DNA from: Closterium sp. NIES-65
Lineage: Eukaryota; Streptophyta; Zygnematophyceae; Desmidiales; Closteriaceae
Assembly: GCA_948144175.1 (NCBI GenBank)
Contig: CANXME010000202.1
Coordinates: 707,253-771,252 of the forward strand
DNA length: 64,000 nt
Direction: 5' to 3'
Made by a program: the position numbers and the translations under genes. Below, piece after piece: positions 19,487-29,279 of the stretch. The notes below the pieces were generated by a model. It saw only the letters and a program-made list of their open reading frames with translations, was not told the DNA's origin and did no database searches. Every line of letters starts with the position of its first letter. The stretch's first letter is position 1.

Positions 19487-21013
19487 TCAGTCTCTGCTCC
19501 AGTGTCCACAGCGGTAGGCTGCAGAGGCGGCGAAGACGGCAAAAGTGGGAACCCGGGGGGGTGTAGCTAGATGAGGAGAGAGGGAACCCTCAAACTCACC
19601 ACCCCTAGCCCCAGCTCCAGTAGTCTTAGCTCCAGAGTCCACACCGGCAGGCTGCAGAGGCGGCAAAGATGGCCGTGGCGGGAAACCTGGGGGGGTCTCC
19701 AAGCGAGGAGTGCGGCGAGTGGTCGTCGTGTCGTCGGCGGCGATGTCACCCCCGTCAGCTGGGTCAGAGGAGTCATAAGAGATCTCAACTGGCTCATCTA
19801 AGGGGGTTGGGTCAACCTGGGACACACATGAGGGAGCAGGACCCTGTGGGGGGAGGGGGTCTACCGGGGGGGGGACTGGTCCCAGGAAGAGGGGTGCAAG
19901 GGGGACCGGGTGGGACGCGTGCGGGTGAAGTCGGTAGTAGCAGACCGACTCGTCGAAGGTGACGTCCTGAGAGGACAGAACACGACGTGAGGTAGGGTGG
20001 TAGAGCTGCCAGGTTGGAGCGTCGGTGGGGAAGCCCAGGAAGACACAGCGGAGAGTGCGAGGAGAGAGCTTGCTCGCTTTGGTATCGCGAACAAGGGAGA
20101 GCGCGCCCCAGACCCGAAACGACGACACATCACTAGGCTGTCCCGTCCAACAAAGTGTGGGCGAGGTCTCTGGAGTAGAGACACGGGGCCAGAGGTTGAG
20201 TTGATGCGTGGCGTATCGGACTGCAAACGGCCACAGGAAATGGGGAGCAGCTGCATGGATCATGGAGGTACGAGCAACCTCCATGATCAGGCCAATGCGA
20301 CGCTCAACGATCCCATTTTGCCGAAGAGAGGCCGGAAGCGTGAACGACTGGGTGATGCCCTCATCCTGGCAGAACGTCTCAAGGACGCCACAAGAGAACT
20401 CACCACCCCCGTCAGAGTGCAGACGCATGACTGGGAAGTCCTGCTGAAAGCGCTCGTGTAGCTGGAGACGAGTAGCACGGATCCAGGGGATCAAAACACC
20501 ACAGACGTCCGCCTTGCGACGCAAGGGGAAGATTGTGGTGTAGCGTGTGTAGTCATCAACAACCAGCAGGAAGTAGCGCTCCTGGTCCGTCCTACCGACG
20601 GGGGCCGGGCCCCACACGTCTAGGTGGAGAGTGTGCAGAGGAACAGTGGTCGGAGGAAACTTGGAGGAGTGAGGAGCGGCGTGCTGCCGCCCCTCGACGT
20701 AAGGAAGGTCCAGCGGCGCAAGTGAGCGCGGGAGGGGGGGCAGGGTCTCACGGAAGCCAGAGACCAGGAGCCGGGAGTGCATGCCGCGCAGACGTTGCAG
20801 GGAGGGGTGACCATGACGGTGGTGCCAGCGCTGAGTCTCGTGCGTGAGTACTATGCACGAGCAAGACGCAGCTAACTGCCCTGACGCAGACACTCGACTC
20901 GACTCAGCTACCTGACCTGACGCAGCCACCTGTGCAGACGCAGTGGTCAGTGTGTACAGACTAGACCAAGGCGTCGAGTGAACGTAGCCAGGTGACGGCC
21001 AGTCTGGGAGCAC
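19487..21013 (-). CDS. Integrase with pre-integrase domain (element C)
   Basis: This 508-codon open frame is one of the better preserved pol segments. It starts with the pre-integrase zinc region ('RWHHRHGHPSLQRLRGMH', then 'PYVEGRQ'). The integrase core has its three acidic residues in 'HLDVWGPAPVG', 'MRLHSDGGGEFS' and 'NGIVERRIGLIME'. The C-terminal part holds 'FRVWGALSLVRD' and 'CVFLGFP'. A Pro-rich hinge follows. It inserts element cDNA into host DNA. The upstream protease frame overlaps slightly in another phase, so a frame shift separates the two. Confidence 0.87.
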   Translation of the reverse strand: MLPDWPSPGYVHSTPWSSLYTLTTASAQVAASGQVAESSRVSASGQLAASCSCIVLTHETQRWHHRHGHPSLQRLRGMHSRLLVSGFRETLPPLPRSLAPLDLPYVEGRQHAAPHSSKFPPTTVPLHTLHLDVWGPAPVGRTDQERYFLLVVDDYTRYTTIFPLRRKADVCGVLIPWIRATRLQLHERFQQDFPVMRLHSDGGGEFSCGVLETFCQDEGITQSFTLPASLRQNGIVERRIGLIMEVARTSMIHAAAPHFLWPFAVRYATHQLNLWPRVSTPETSPTLCWTGQPSDVSSFRVWGALSLVRDTKASKLSPRTLRCVFLGFPTDAPTWQLYHPTSRRVLSSQDVTFDESVCYYRLHPHASHPVPLAPLFLGPVPPPVDPLPPQGPAPSCVSQVDPTPLDEPVEISYDSSDPADGGDIAADDTTTTRRTPRLETPPGFPPRPSLPPLQPAGVDSGAKTTGAGARGGEFEGSLSPHLATPPRVPTFAVFAASAAYRCGHWSRD

Positions 21014-21633
21014 GTACAGATCGCCACACGCTGCCCTCCAGAAATAAAGGTATCAACCCAGACATCCAGAATGGCAGCGCTGGTCACCAAGTTCGTCAAG
21101 AACGTGGGGAGGTGGAGACCTGACAAAGAGCCGGAGGGGACTGCTGGAGAAGGGAGGACCATGGAGGCTCTCACAACCACTGGGTTCCCAGAGGGGTCAG
21201 CCAGCGAGAGTGGGATAGGTGCTGTGAGTGGTGTGACTGTGGTGCAATCACGGAAGAAGCAACGTGACGCGCTTGAGTCAAGCATGAAAGTGTGCAAGAG
21301 CTCAGCGGAGGCAGGACCTGTGGTAGTAGATGCACTAGCACCTAGAGCGTCGGTAGACTCACGGGCACCTAGAGTAGCAGCAGACTCACTAGCACCTGGA
21401 GCGGCAGCAGACTCATTAGCACCTGGAGTGGCAGCAGACTCACTAACACCTGGAGTGGCAGCAGACTCACTATCATGAAGAGCTGTAGTCCTAACAGGAT
21501 GATAGACTCCACCACCAGGACGACCTCGCTCAATAACCCACTCACAAAGCTGTCGGGGGGTGGGTTTGTCCGGGAGAAGCAGTGCCCGCTGCTGTCCACC
21601 CCTGGCCGCATCAACTACCACGAAAGTGGCCAT
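20947..21633 (-). CDS. Aspartic protease region fused to a short novel N-terminus (element C)
   Basis: The frame has 228 codons. The protease motif reads FMLDSSASRCFFRD, so the usual D-S-G is D-S-S; the Asp is kept but activity is doubtful. Downstream landmarks 'LADPSGNPV' and 'TGRHLATFTRR' match elements A and G. The N-terminal 60 residues (MATFVVVDAARGG..., 'RQLCEWVIERG') have no gag or zinc knuckle. A run of 'ESAATPGxS' repeats follows (six copies). The capsid gene seems deleted, leaving a protease with a new start. Confidence 0.7.
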   Translation of the reverse strand: MATFVVVDAARGGQQRALLLPDKPTPRQLCEWVIERGRPGGGVYHPVRTTALHDSESAATPGVSESAATPGANESAAAPGASESAATLGARESTDALGASASTTTGPASAELLHTFMLDSSASRCFFRDCTTVTPLTAPIPLSLADPSGNPVVVRASMVLPSPAVPSGSLSGLHLPTFLTNLVTSAAILDVWVDTFISGGQRVAICTCSQTGRHLATFTRRLGLVCTH

Positions 21634-21649
21634 GACAGACAGTGACGGT

Positions 21650-22860
21650 CAGGAGTAGGTCCAGCACCTCCAGCTCCTACAGTGCCAGCAGCACCTCCTG
21701 CACTCCCAGCAACACCTCCTCCACTCCCAGTAGCACGAGTAGCAGCAGCAGCAGTAGTAACAACAGCAGGGCGGTTCGGTGGGGCTAGGAGGCCGCACCT
21801 CCACCACTCCCAGCAATACTCCCTCCACCAGCAACAGTAGACTGAGCAGCAACAATAGCAGGGTGGCACGGGTAGCAGTAGCAGACCGAGCAGCAGTAGC
21901 AGACCGAGCAGCAGTAGCAGCAGTAGACCGAGTAGCAGGGCGGCTCGGGTTGGCGTGGGTGGCGCGGTCCGGGCTGGGCGGTGCGGCTCGGGTTGGGCTG
22001 CACGGCTCGGCAGAGCGGCGCGCGGGCTGCAGGGGCAGGACGCATGGGCTCCAGGGGTGGTGTGCGGGCTGCAGGGGCGATGCGCGGGCTGCAGGGGCGC
22101 CGCACGGGCTGCAAGGGCAGCTCGTACGGGCTGTAGTGGCGACGCGCGGCTCAGCAGGTCCGCACGCAAGCTGTAGGGGCGGCGCAAACGGGCCGCAGAG
22201 GCGGCGCGCGGGCTCCAGGGGCGACGCACGGGCTGCAAGGGCCGCGCGGACGGGCTGCAAAGGCGGCGCGCGGGCTCCAGGGGCGACGCGCGGGCTGCAA
22301 GGGCCGCACGGACAGGCTGCAGAGGTGGCGTGCGGGCTCTAGGGGCGACGCGCGGGCTGCAGGGGCTGCGCGGACGGGCTGCACAAGCGGCGAGCGGGCT
22401 CTAGGGGCGACGCACGGGCTGCAGGGGCCGCACGGACGGGCTGCAGAGGCGGCGCGCGGGGTCCAAGGGCGACGCGCGGGCTGCAAGGGCCGCGAGGACG
22501 GGCTACAGAGGCGGCGCGCGGCTGCAGGGGCAGTGTGAACGGGCTGCAGGGGCAGCGTGAACGGGCTGAAGGGGCAGCGTGAACGGGCTGCAGGGGCAGC
22601 GTGAACGGGTTGCAGGGGCGACGTACGGGCTGCAGGAGCGATGTACGGGCTGCAGGGGCAGCGCGCGGGCCACAGGGGCAGGCGCGGCTGCAGGGGCAGC
22701 ACGGTAGTAGGGGCGAGCACGGCTGCAGGGGCAGCACGGTCATAGGGGCGAGCACGGCTACAGGGGCAGCTCGGTCGCAACGGCAGCACACGGGTTGCAA
22801 GGGTCGCGATAGTGAGAGCTAGGGGCGCCAGCGCGCTGGCTACTGTGTAGGGCGTAGCGA
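21650..22860. repeat. GC-rich tandem-repeat leader of element C
   Basis: Units of about 30 bp of the type GGGCTGCAGGGGCGACGCGC fill 22000-22800. AGCAGTAGCAGACCGAG microsatellites lie at 21740-21960. No domain is found in the long Arg/Ala/Pro frames on either strand. A GCCAGC-GC-GCTGGC palindrome (about 22830) and a GGGCCC box (22880-22886) lie near the primer site. Confidence 0.82.
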
Positions 22861-22891
22861 TACCACTAGGCGGAACGGTGGGCCCATGTAT

Positions 22892-22940
22892 GAACGGTTC
22901 CTACTCTGATAACATGTCAAGAATAGAACTAGGAGTGAGA
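22892..22940 (-). promoter_or_regulatory. Primer site and truncated 5' LTR of element C
   Basis: TGTTATCAGAGTAGG (22900-22914, minus) abuts TGTCAAGAATAGAAC (22915 onward), the same LTR end as at 15636. Similarity to the 3' LTR stops after about 26 bp, so most of the 5' LTR is missing. Confidence 0.75.
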
Positions 22941-23265
22941 CTTGTGCTACCATGGTTCGGACTCAGAGAGGGGGCCCAGGGATAGCACAAGTAGTTCCGG
23001 GTAGAAACATTTTTTGCTCTTTGTCATGGTTGGCCCTTTTGTTGTCAGGCCGTACAACTATCCAATGGTTGCTCGCGAAAGGAGGTTCAACAGTCTACAA
23101 AGGAAAAAGCAACCTTTGCCTTGAAGGTGCGCGGAGGGAGGGAAGAACATGTTCCGCTCCATCCCTGGGGCTCCAGGTAGCGTGGAAGCATTCAGTCGCA
23201 TAGCTGGTGCTGTGCTGTGCTGTCCACCCTCTATTTGTCGGTGTGCAACACAACAAGGCCCTAGT
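22941..23265. other. Unassigned sequence between elements C and D
   Basis: No LTR or coding family is recognised. A perfect inverted repeat ACTTGTGCTA ... TAGCACAAGT (22941-22992) encloses about 30 bases. It abuts the truncated LTR of element C and ends in CTAGT, the probable target duplication of element D. Confidence 0.4.
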
Positions 23266-24370
23266 CGTGTTAACCTTGTTGGCCCTAGTCTGCAGTGAGG
23301 TACTCTATAGTGAGTACAATCCAAATTAGGGTTTGCTATATGTATTGCCCTACTTACTAGTGAACCCATCCTTTTCTCATTTCTGTTTCTCACTGATGCT
23401 ATTAGAGCAGGTCGACCCTCCTGGGTCGATCCTGTGGGTGGGCCCCACCCGATGCTTCCGCTGCTCTACTGATGTCGCGCGCCCCGAGCGCGTGACCCTT
23501 TCTTCCTGCCGTGTGCTCGGAGCGCGCGGCGTTTTTCATCCCGCCGTGCGCTTGGGGCGTGCGGCGGTTTTCTGCCCGCCATGCGCCCCAAGGCGCGTGG
23601 CGGTTTCCTGCCCGTCGTGGCACCCCCGGGGACCTGCGCGCTGCCCCCCGTCGTCCTCCTCCCATCGCCTCGTCATGGCGCCCCGGGGGCCCGCGCGCCG
23701 GCCCCTCCCGTCGCCTCGTCGCGGTGCCTTGGGGGCCCGCGCGTTCCCCCCCTCCCATCGCCTCGTCGCAGCACCCTGGGGGCCCGCGCATCGCCCCCTC
23801 CAGTCGCCTTGTCGCGGCACCTTGGGGGCCCGCGCGCCGCCCCCTCCCGTCGCCTCGTCGCGGCGCCTTGGGGGCCCGCGCGCGGCCCCTTCCGTCGCCC
23901 GTCGAGCTGCCCTCGAAGGCCCGTGCGCGGCCCCCCTCCCGTCACCCGCCGTGGCGCCCTCGGGGGGCCCGCGCACTTCTCCTTCATGGCGCCTAGGAGA
24001 CCCCCCCGCCGCCTCCCTTTCCCTCCGTGAACCGCCCCTGCTGCTTCCCGCGCTCCTGCCTGCGTTAGGGTTTGGGGGTGGCGGGCATGGGGATGACCGG
24101 TGTGGGTATCTGCAGCTCCTCCTCCTCCGTCTCCCACTGCTGCAGCTGTCGTCGAGGGGGGTGGGTGTGTGGGAGCCAGGGGTTTAGGGTTTAAGGGGGG
24201 TGATATGGGAGTGAAGCTAGGGGTGCAGCAGGGGTGTGTGTCAGAATGTCATCATTGTCTAGTCTGCAGTGGGGTACTATATAGTGAGTACAACCCAAAT
24301 TAGGGTTTGCTATATGTACTGCCCTGCTTACTAGTGAACCCATCCTTTTCTCATTTCAGTTTCTCACTGA
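23266..24370 (+). mobile_element. Element D: non-autonomous LTR retroelement
   Basis: LTRs at about 23268-23396 and 24239-24370 share GTACTNTATAGTGAGTAC and the rest of their length, with a diverged first 30 bases. CTAGT occurs at 23261-23265 and 24371-24375 and is the likely duplication. The primer site is TGCTATTAGAGC (23397-23408). Hairpin 1 (TCGACCC-TCCT-GGGTCGA, 23412-23429), a GGGTGGGCCCCACCC box and hairpin 2 (23474-23496) follow. A 48-bp GC array (23512-24000) encodes nothing recognisable. The 3' interior resembles E and B5 but is shorter. Confidence 0.85.
23512..24000. repeat. Leader repeat array of element D
   Basis: This starts with two or three 39-bp hairpin units (GTGCGGCGG-TTTTCTGC-CCGCC type) like those in B2 and E. 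About nine 48-bp units of the type CCCTCCCGTCGCCTCGTCGC follow. Long open frames in all phases are a side effect of GC content. Confidence 0.85.
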
Positions 24371-25101
24371 CTAGTTCTGAAACATCTTTACAATCTAATT
24401 CACGTTTCAACATAGAGCAATCCCTTTCTAAAGTTTCCTCACCGGAGTTGTTACCTTCCCGTTTCATTTAGAAGGAACTTAGAATGGTAGATTACAGCGA
24501 GCAGCCACAAAAACACCTCGCACTGGCTCGAGAACGACGAGATGGCCATCGCGAAAAATGAAAGTTGCGATTTTTGGTCTCCGAAGTTTTTTCTGCGTAT
24601 GCCTTGCGTAAAAGTTGCGGAAAACCACCGCACACAATTCGCAACATTTTGTACACCAGCGACACACATTGCATTAATACAAAAAAGATATACCTGGCAG
24701 TCACATTCCCGCAAACATACCAGAAACCAGTGGCGCACACCTACACCCTGAATCGCACATGCGACTCCAAAACCCGTTCACTCCAATATTCGCGTTTTAG
24801 TGCTGGTGGTTCATTCATTACGGACTTGTAAAACATCTCGTAAAGTCTACAACTGACGCCGATATATGTATATATATGTATATATATATTTGGTGAATTT
24901 TATTACACTACAGAAGTTCATAAATTCTGAGTCGTGACTGACGCTGATATATTTCATCCAACTAGGTTGCAACACTAATAAACATACTCCAAACACAACT
25001 CCAGCACACCTTCATCAACAACATGAACCATCGGCGTACTCATCACACACCCTTCCGCAAACACAACACCTCATTACTTAGCCACACCACCATATCACGT
25101 A
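24371..25101. other. Host DNA with no clear gene
   Basis: AT-richer sequence downstream of the gene at 25102-26300. It includes a TATATATG microsatellite at about 24862-24890. Short frames at 24451-24831 overlap on both strands and show no domain. Confidence 0.5.
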
Positions 25102-26300
25102 CTAATCGTCGTCCTCACTTTTCCGCGCCTCCGTGTCTGCCCCGTCCCTCCCACGCACACCCGGGCATGCACGCTTCACTGGCATCCTGCACAAGCGGGA
25201 AATCACTTCCTGGTTTGATGCGCCGACCTCAGCTGGCATCGCGGCCGGGGAAATACCGAGCTCATCGGCATGCTCCACGTACGCGTTTGTGACGTTGCGA
25301 ATCACGCGCCTCCTGGTGCGCTCGTCCCGCAGTAGTGGGCTGTCAGGCAGGCTTGCCGACATGCTCGAGTGGCTGGGAGAAGCGTGGACCCGGGTGCGAG
25401 CAGCTACCATGCAAATGAGTTGGTGGCACACTGCGTGCGTGCCGTCGAGCTGGCCGCCATTGATGGCGTACCTGGACGACACATGTGCAACCGGCATGTT
25501 TGAGCTTCTTATTGCGATATGTGTCGATCTGCAGTTGCTCATTGAGAATTTCAAAGTGAGGCCTTCGTGCTTTATGACGGATGTGGAGTTTGCCAACTGC
25601 GACGCGGGCCTCTGCGTGGAGTAGGGGTTCAGCGCCACATCACCTGCCAGCGCATTGTCGCGCTCGTCGGTATAACCAACCTCGGTGATGGCCGCCAAAT
25701 ATTCGAATTGGAACCATCGGGATGTGATCGCGCGCCTCATCAGCATGACGCGGTAATGCGCCTTCAAAGCGTCCCCCACCCTCTGCAGGTGCGGCAGGCC
25801 CGTCTCAGGTACCAAGCCTCGTATGTTGGGAATTCGGGTGTTTGTGAGGTGCTGCACAGTGAAGCCGTGCTCCTCGATGGGCCGCGCAACTGCGTCGGTG
25901 ATGCGATGCGCCTCGTGGATAGTGAGGATGAGGGTGTTGCGATCACGGCTGAAGTGCACTCCATTAACCGTCTCCACAAAATCGGTGAACACATGCGTCC
26001 CAAATAGGAAACATCGCGTGCACGTTATCCCCGGAGATACTTGTGGCAAAGACAAATGTGCAATACGCATCAACCGGACTACATGCAGCAACGACCACGT
26101 CACAACAATACTCATGACGCAATGCACGCCGACATACCTCCGGCGTCACACTTCGTATACCGAACGACCACCTTGCGTGCAGCCGCCTTTGCTCTCCTTG
26201 GCTTGGGACTCCCGTACGGCTCTAGCACCACCAGAAACACCGCCACACAAGTCTCCATCATGGTGTAGAGGATGCAGACGCTGACGATACGCTCCACCAC
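25102..26300 (-). CDS. Possible two-exon host gene, function unknown
   Basis: The model is exon 1 26300-26138 and exon 2 26039-25102. The 98-bp intron has donor GAG-GTATGTC and acceptor CACAAG after a T-rich stretch, and the joined frame stays open for about 366 codons. The N-terminus has a hydrophobic stretch (about residues 5-27, possible signal or membrane anchor). The middle has 'NGVHFSRDRNTLILTIHEA', 'LTNTRIPNIRGLVPETGL' and 'YRVMLMRRAITSRWFQFEYLAAI', which look like a real protein, but I do not recognise the family. The tail is polar and ends EDDD with TAG. It could be unspliced, with a start at 26127. Confidence 0.5.
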
Positions 26301-26475
26301 ATCGCTCTTATCTCAAATGTAGGTCTTCGGTAGATGGCTTGGAAGAAAAATAATCTCAAGGAAACAGAACACGTCGTCAGGGTGCGCACTTGCTAGCAGT
26401 CCCTTCAGGTCACCCATTGTAAGACGCTGTCAAACCGTACTGCTGGTATGCGCTGACTCAAGCCTTTACTCCTCC

Positions 26476-26482
26476 TATATAT
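26476..26482 (-). promoter_or_regulatory. Possible TATA box
   Basis: ATATATA on the minus strand lies about 175 bases upstream of the ATG at 26300, in otherwise featureless sequence. Position and composition suit a core promoter; nothing else supports it. Confidence 0.25.
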
Positions 26483-27273
26483 GTTTCATATGACCGTTTC
26501 GTACCCCCTGCTTTCCCTAACATGAACACCAGGGACAGGAGTTGACATGCGCCACACAACCAACCAACCACGATCCCTCCGCCGCTATGAGATAACAAAT
26601 ACCTGTGACACACCAAGTAAGGTTCACATAGTCCATCTCGACCCTCCCCCGCCACGTACGCGTCACCCATATCCGAACAGCAACCACCCGCAACCGGTTC
26701 GTTCACACCACCACACATTGTAATGCGTAAACACCAACCGCACATACAACACCTCTATCCGTACACGTTATTGGCACATTATGCCCATAACAAAAACAAA
26801 TTCATTACATAGTCAAGTTCCATTCCGTACAAACTAACACACCATGCTCGACCCATTCATGCACAAACAATCAAAATGTCAGCGGGAAAGCGGTGACATA
26901 TCGCGTGTAGTAATTACCATGACGAATCGCACACTTTCAACGACATTTCCGAACACCAGAACCAGATTAACTTCCAGAGTATCTCATGAACAGTCGTATA
27001 TTTCAACTGCTTAAAGCTAGGGGCTGCACACCAATATTGTATCATCCCTCCATCCCCTCCCTTCATCCTCTCCATGTCACTTACACAATAGAAACCTGTT
27101 CACTAGCTGCACCTTCTTATTGCTGTAGGAGGGGCACACGTGGACAACTCTCTACAGGCTTTTCAGCTCCACCACCGAGTATCTCACCTTTTCCACCTTC
27201 TTGTACAGCTGCGCGCAGAAAGTAAGTGGGCACATTCCCGCCTTCTCATAGTACCGCACATATGTGTATCCCT
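26483..27273. other. Host DNA with no recognised feature
   Basis: I see no retroelement similarity or convincing exon in this moderately AT-rich stretch. It ends at the insertion point of element E. Confidence 0.5.
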
Positions 27274-28779
27274 TGTCAGAATATTATGCTTGTCTAGTCT
27301 ATAGAGGGGTACTCGATAGGGAGTATAACCCTTTTGGGCTTGCTATTTGTATCCCTCTCCTTTCTAGTTCAAACCCTCTTCTTCGTTTTCTCTTTCCTGT
27401 GCCCTAAACCCTAGCTGTGGCTACTAAGTTCTAGCTAGGATTCTGACATGCTATCAGAGCGAGATCGCTCCTGGCCTGTGGGCCCACCTGCTTCCCCTGC
27501 TGTCCTGTGTGTCGCACGCCCCGTGGCATGCGACGTTTTTTCTTCCCGCCACGCGCTCGGGGCACATGGCGGTTTTCTGCCCGCCGCGCGTTCGGGGGGC
27601 GCGGCGGTTTTCTGCCCGCCGTGCGCCTCGAGGCGCGCGGCGGTTTACTGCCTCGCGCATCACCCTGGGAACCCACGTGTCCCCCCGTCGACCGTCTCGC
27701 CGCCCCTGGGGACCCGCGCGTCCCTCCCCGTCGACGGTCGCACCGTCCCCGACCCACGCGTCCCTCCCCGTCGACCGTCGCGTTACCCCAGGGACCCTCG
27801 CGTCCCTCCCCGTCGACCATCGCGCCGCCCCCGGGGACCCGCGCGTCCCCCCCGTCGACCTTCACGTCGCCCCTGCGGGACCCGCGCACAGCCCCTCTGC
27901 CATCACGTTGCCCATCGCGGCGCCCTGAGGGACCCACGCGCGCCCTTCTTGAGTTCGGTTAACCGCACACCCGAGTTCGCTTCCCGCACGCCTGCGCTCG
28001 CTTCGCACACACCTGAGGTCGCTTACTGCACACCCAGGGCATTGGGGTGGCGGTTATGGGGGTGACGGGAGTGCGTGACCACCATTCTTTCCTACTCCTT
28101 TGTCTCTCACTGCTGCAGCTGCCGCTAAGGGGGGGTGGATGTGTGGGAGCCGAGGGAGTGGCGCTAGGGGGGTGACGTGGGAGTGGAGCTAGGGGTGCAG
28201 CAAGGGGTGTGTAAAGAGGGGGGTGGGAGAGTCGGGGGAGGTTGAGTGGAGCCAACCGTCTTGTCGTCCGCAACACCTATAGTCCGGGGCTCTGCCGCTG
28301 GTAGCCCAGAGAGCCTGCTGCATCAGTCGCCCGTGGGTCCGTTGCTCCTGCCGCTCAGAGTTAGCCGCAGAGCCAGTTACTCCTGTAGTCCGGGGTCCTT
28401 TGCTCCGGTAGCCACTGTGCGCACCGATCCTGTTGCCCGTGTGTCTGCAGCTTCAGCCGTCGCCTCCTATCTCCTCTCCTTTCACAGTCCCACCTCCTCC
28501 TCCTCACTTGCCCTTTGTGAATGCCTCTAACTTTGCTTGTACTTGTGAAGCTGCTCTATGACTGCTTGCTGTGCTGATTATACCCCACTTTGACTATGGG
28601 GGTGTGTCAGAATATTATGCTTGTCTAGTCTGTTGTGGGGTACTCGATAGCGAGTATAACCCTTTTGGCCTTGCTATTTGTATCCCTCTCCTTTCTAGTT
28701 CAAACCCTCTTCTTCCCTTTCTCTTTTGTGTACCCTAAATCCTAGTTATGGCTACTAAGTTCTAACTAGGATTCTGACA
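27274..28779 (+). mobile_element. Element E: non-autonomous LTR retroelement
   Basis: LTRs at 27274-27448 and 28605-28779 are both 175 bp with about 14 differences by eye, so it is older than B2 or B5. Flanks TCCCT and CCCCT match at four of five bases. The primer site TGCTATCAGAGC (27449-27460) overlaps a perfect 6-bp hairpin GAGCGA-GA-TCGCTC. A GGGCCCACC box and hairpin 2 (27511-27534) follow, then 39-bp and about 50-bp GC repeats. The 3' half (28100-28600) matches B2 closely. No gag or pol. The tract TATGGGGGTG precedes the 3' LTR. Confidence 0.92.
27530..27950. repeat. Leader repeat array of element E
   Basis: Three hairpin units of the GGCGGTTTTCTGCCCGCC type (27530-27660) are followed by units containing CCCCGTCGACCGTCGC and GGGACCCGCGCGTCCC (27670-27950). 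No protein domain is seen. Confidence 0.85.
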
Positions 28780-29279
28780 CCCCTTCCAATCCCCATCACT
28801 GTAAATCGCCCTGAATATGCACAAACATCTTGCATACCAATCCCCACCCTTGTCGTTGAGCATCGCCACATCCGATTACCACCGCTCACGTAGTGACGCC
28901 TTCACAAATTTCCCTTTGGCCACCAGCTCTCCGCCTCTAGTGCGCGGAATGGACATTGCAGTGTGGACCTGTCACACCATCCCAACCAATCCATACCCAA
29001 ATACACAATATGAGTACACCGTACGGAGTCATGTCATGCAATGCTAGTACAGTCAGTTGCACATTGTTCACAATTCACCTGCACGTTGTGAGTCACCAAC
29101 CCAACGCACTGAAATCCTTGACAACCCCCTTCATCTTGTCCCCCAGAGTTGCAGTGTACTCATCGAATACCGGATCTGTCGGTCCGCCAATCTGCATTGT
29201 CTGATACTTCTTTGTGAGCACCGGTTTCCTACTATTTATATCCTTCACATAACATGCACATTACCACAATGAATCACAC
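28780..29279 (-). other. Host DNA with one possible short exon
   Basis: The minus strand at about 29256-29100 has an open stretch of about 55 codons containing 'KKYQTMQIGGPTDPVFDEY' and 'LGDKMKGVVKDFSALGW', ending in TGA. It looks protein-like but matches nothing I know. A TATAAATA lies at about 29237-29244, inside it. The rest shows nothing. Confidence 0.3.

Larger units (their letters stand above)
15636..22940 (-). mobile_element. Element C: Ty1/copia LTR retrotransposon with nested solo LTR
   Basis: Minus-strand element. The 3' LTR is 15636-15771 (136 bp). The order going right is RNase H, RT, repeat hinge, integrase, protease, repeat leader, then primer site TGTTATCAGAGTAGG (22900-22914). 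The 5' LTR is cut to about 26 bp (22915-22940). Solo LTR C1 splits the RNase H gene. The usual gag frame is absent. It belongs to the same lineage as A and G, sharing the 'DSxAS..FFRD' and 'GRHLATFTR' segments. Confidence 0.9.

Noticed and set aside
22000..23000. Long Arg/Ala-rich ORFs on both strands
   Set aside because: They are by-products of 30-bp GC repeats in the element C leader.
24862..24890. TATA-rich promoter
   Set aside because: It is a simple TATATATG microsatellite downstream of the nearest candidate gene, with no gene placed to use it.
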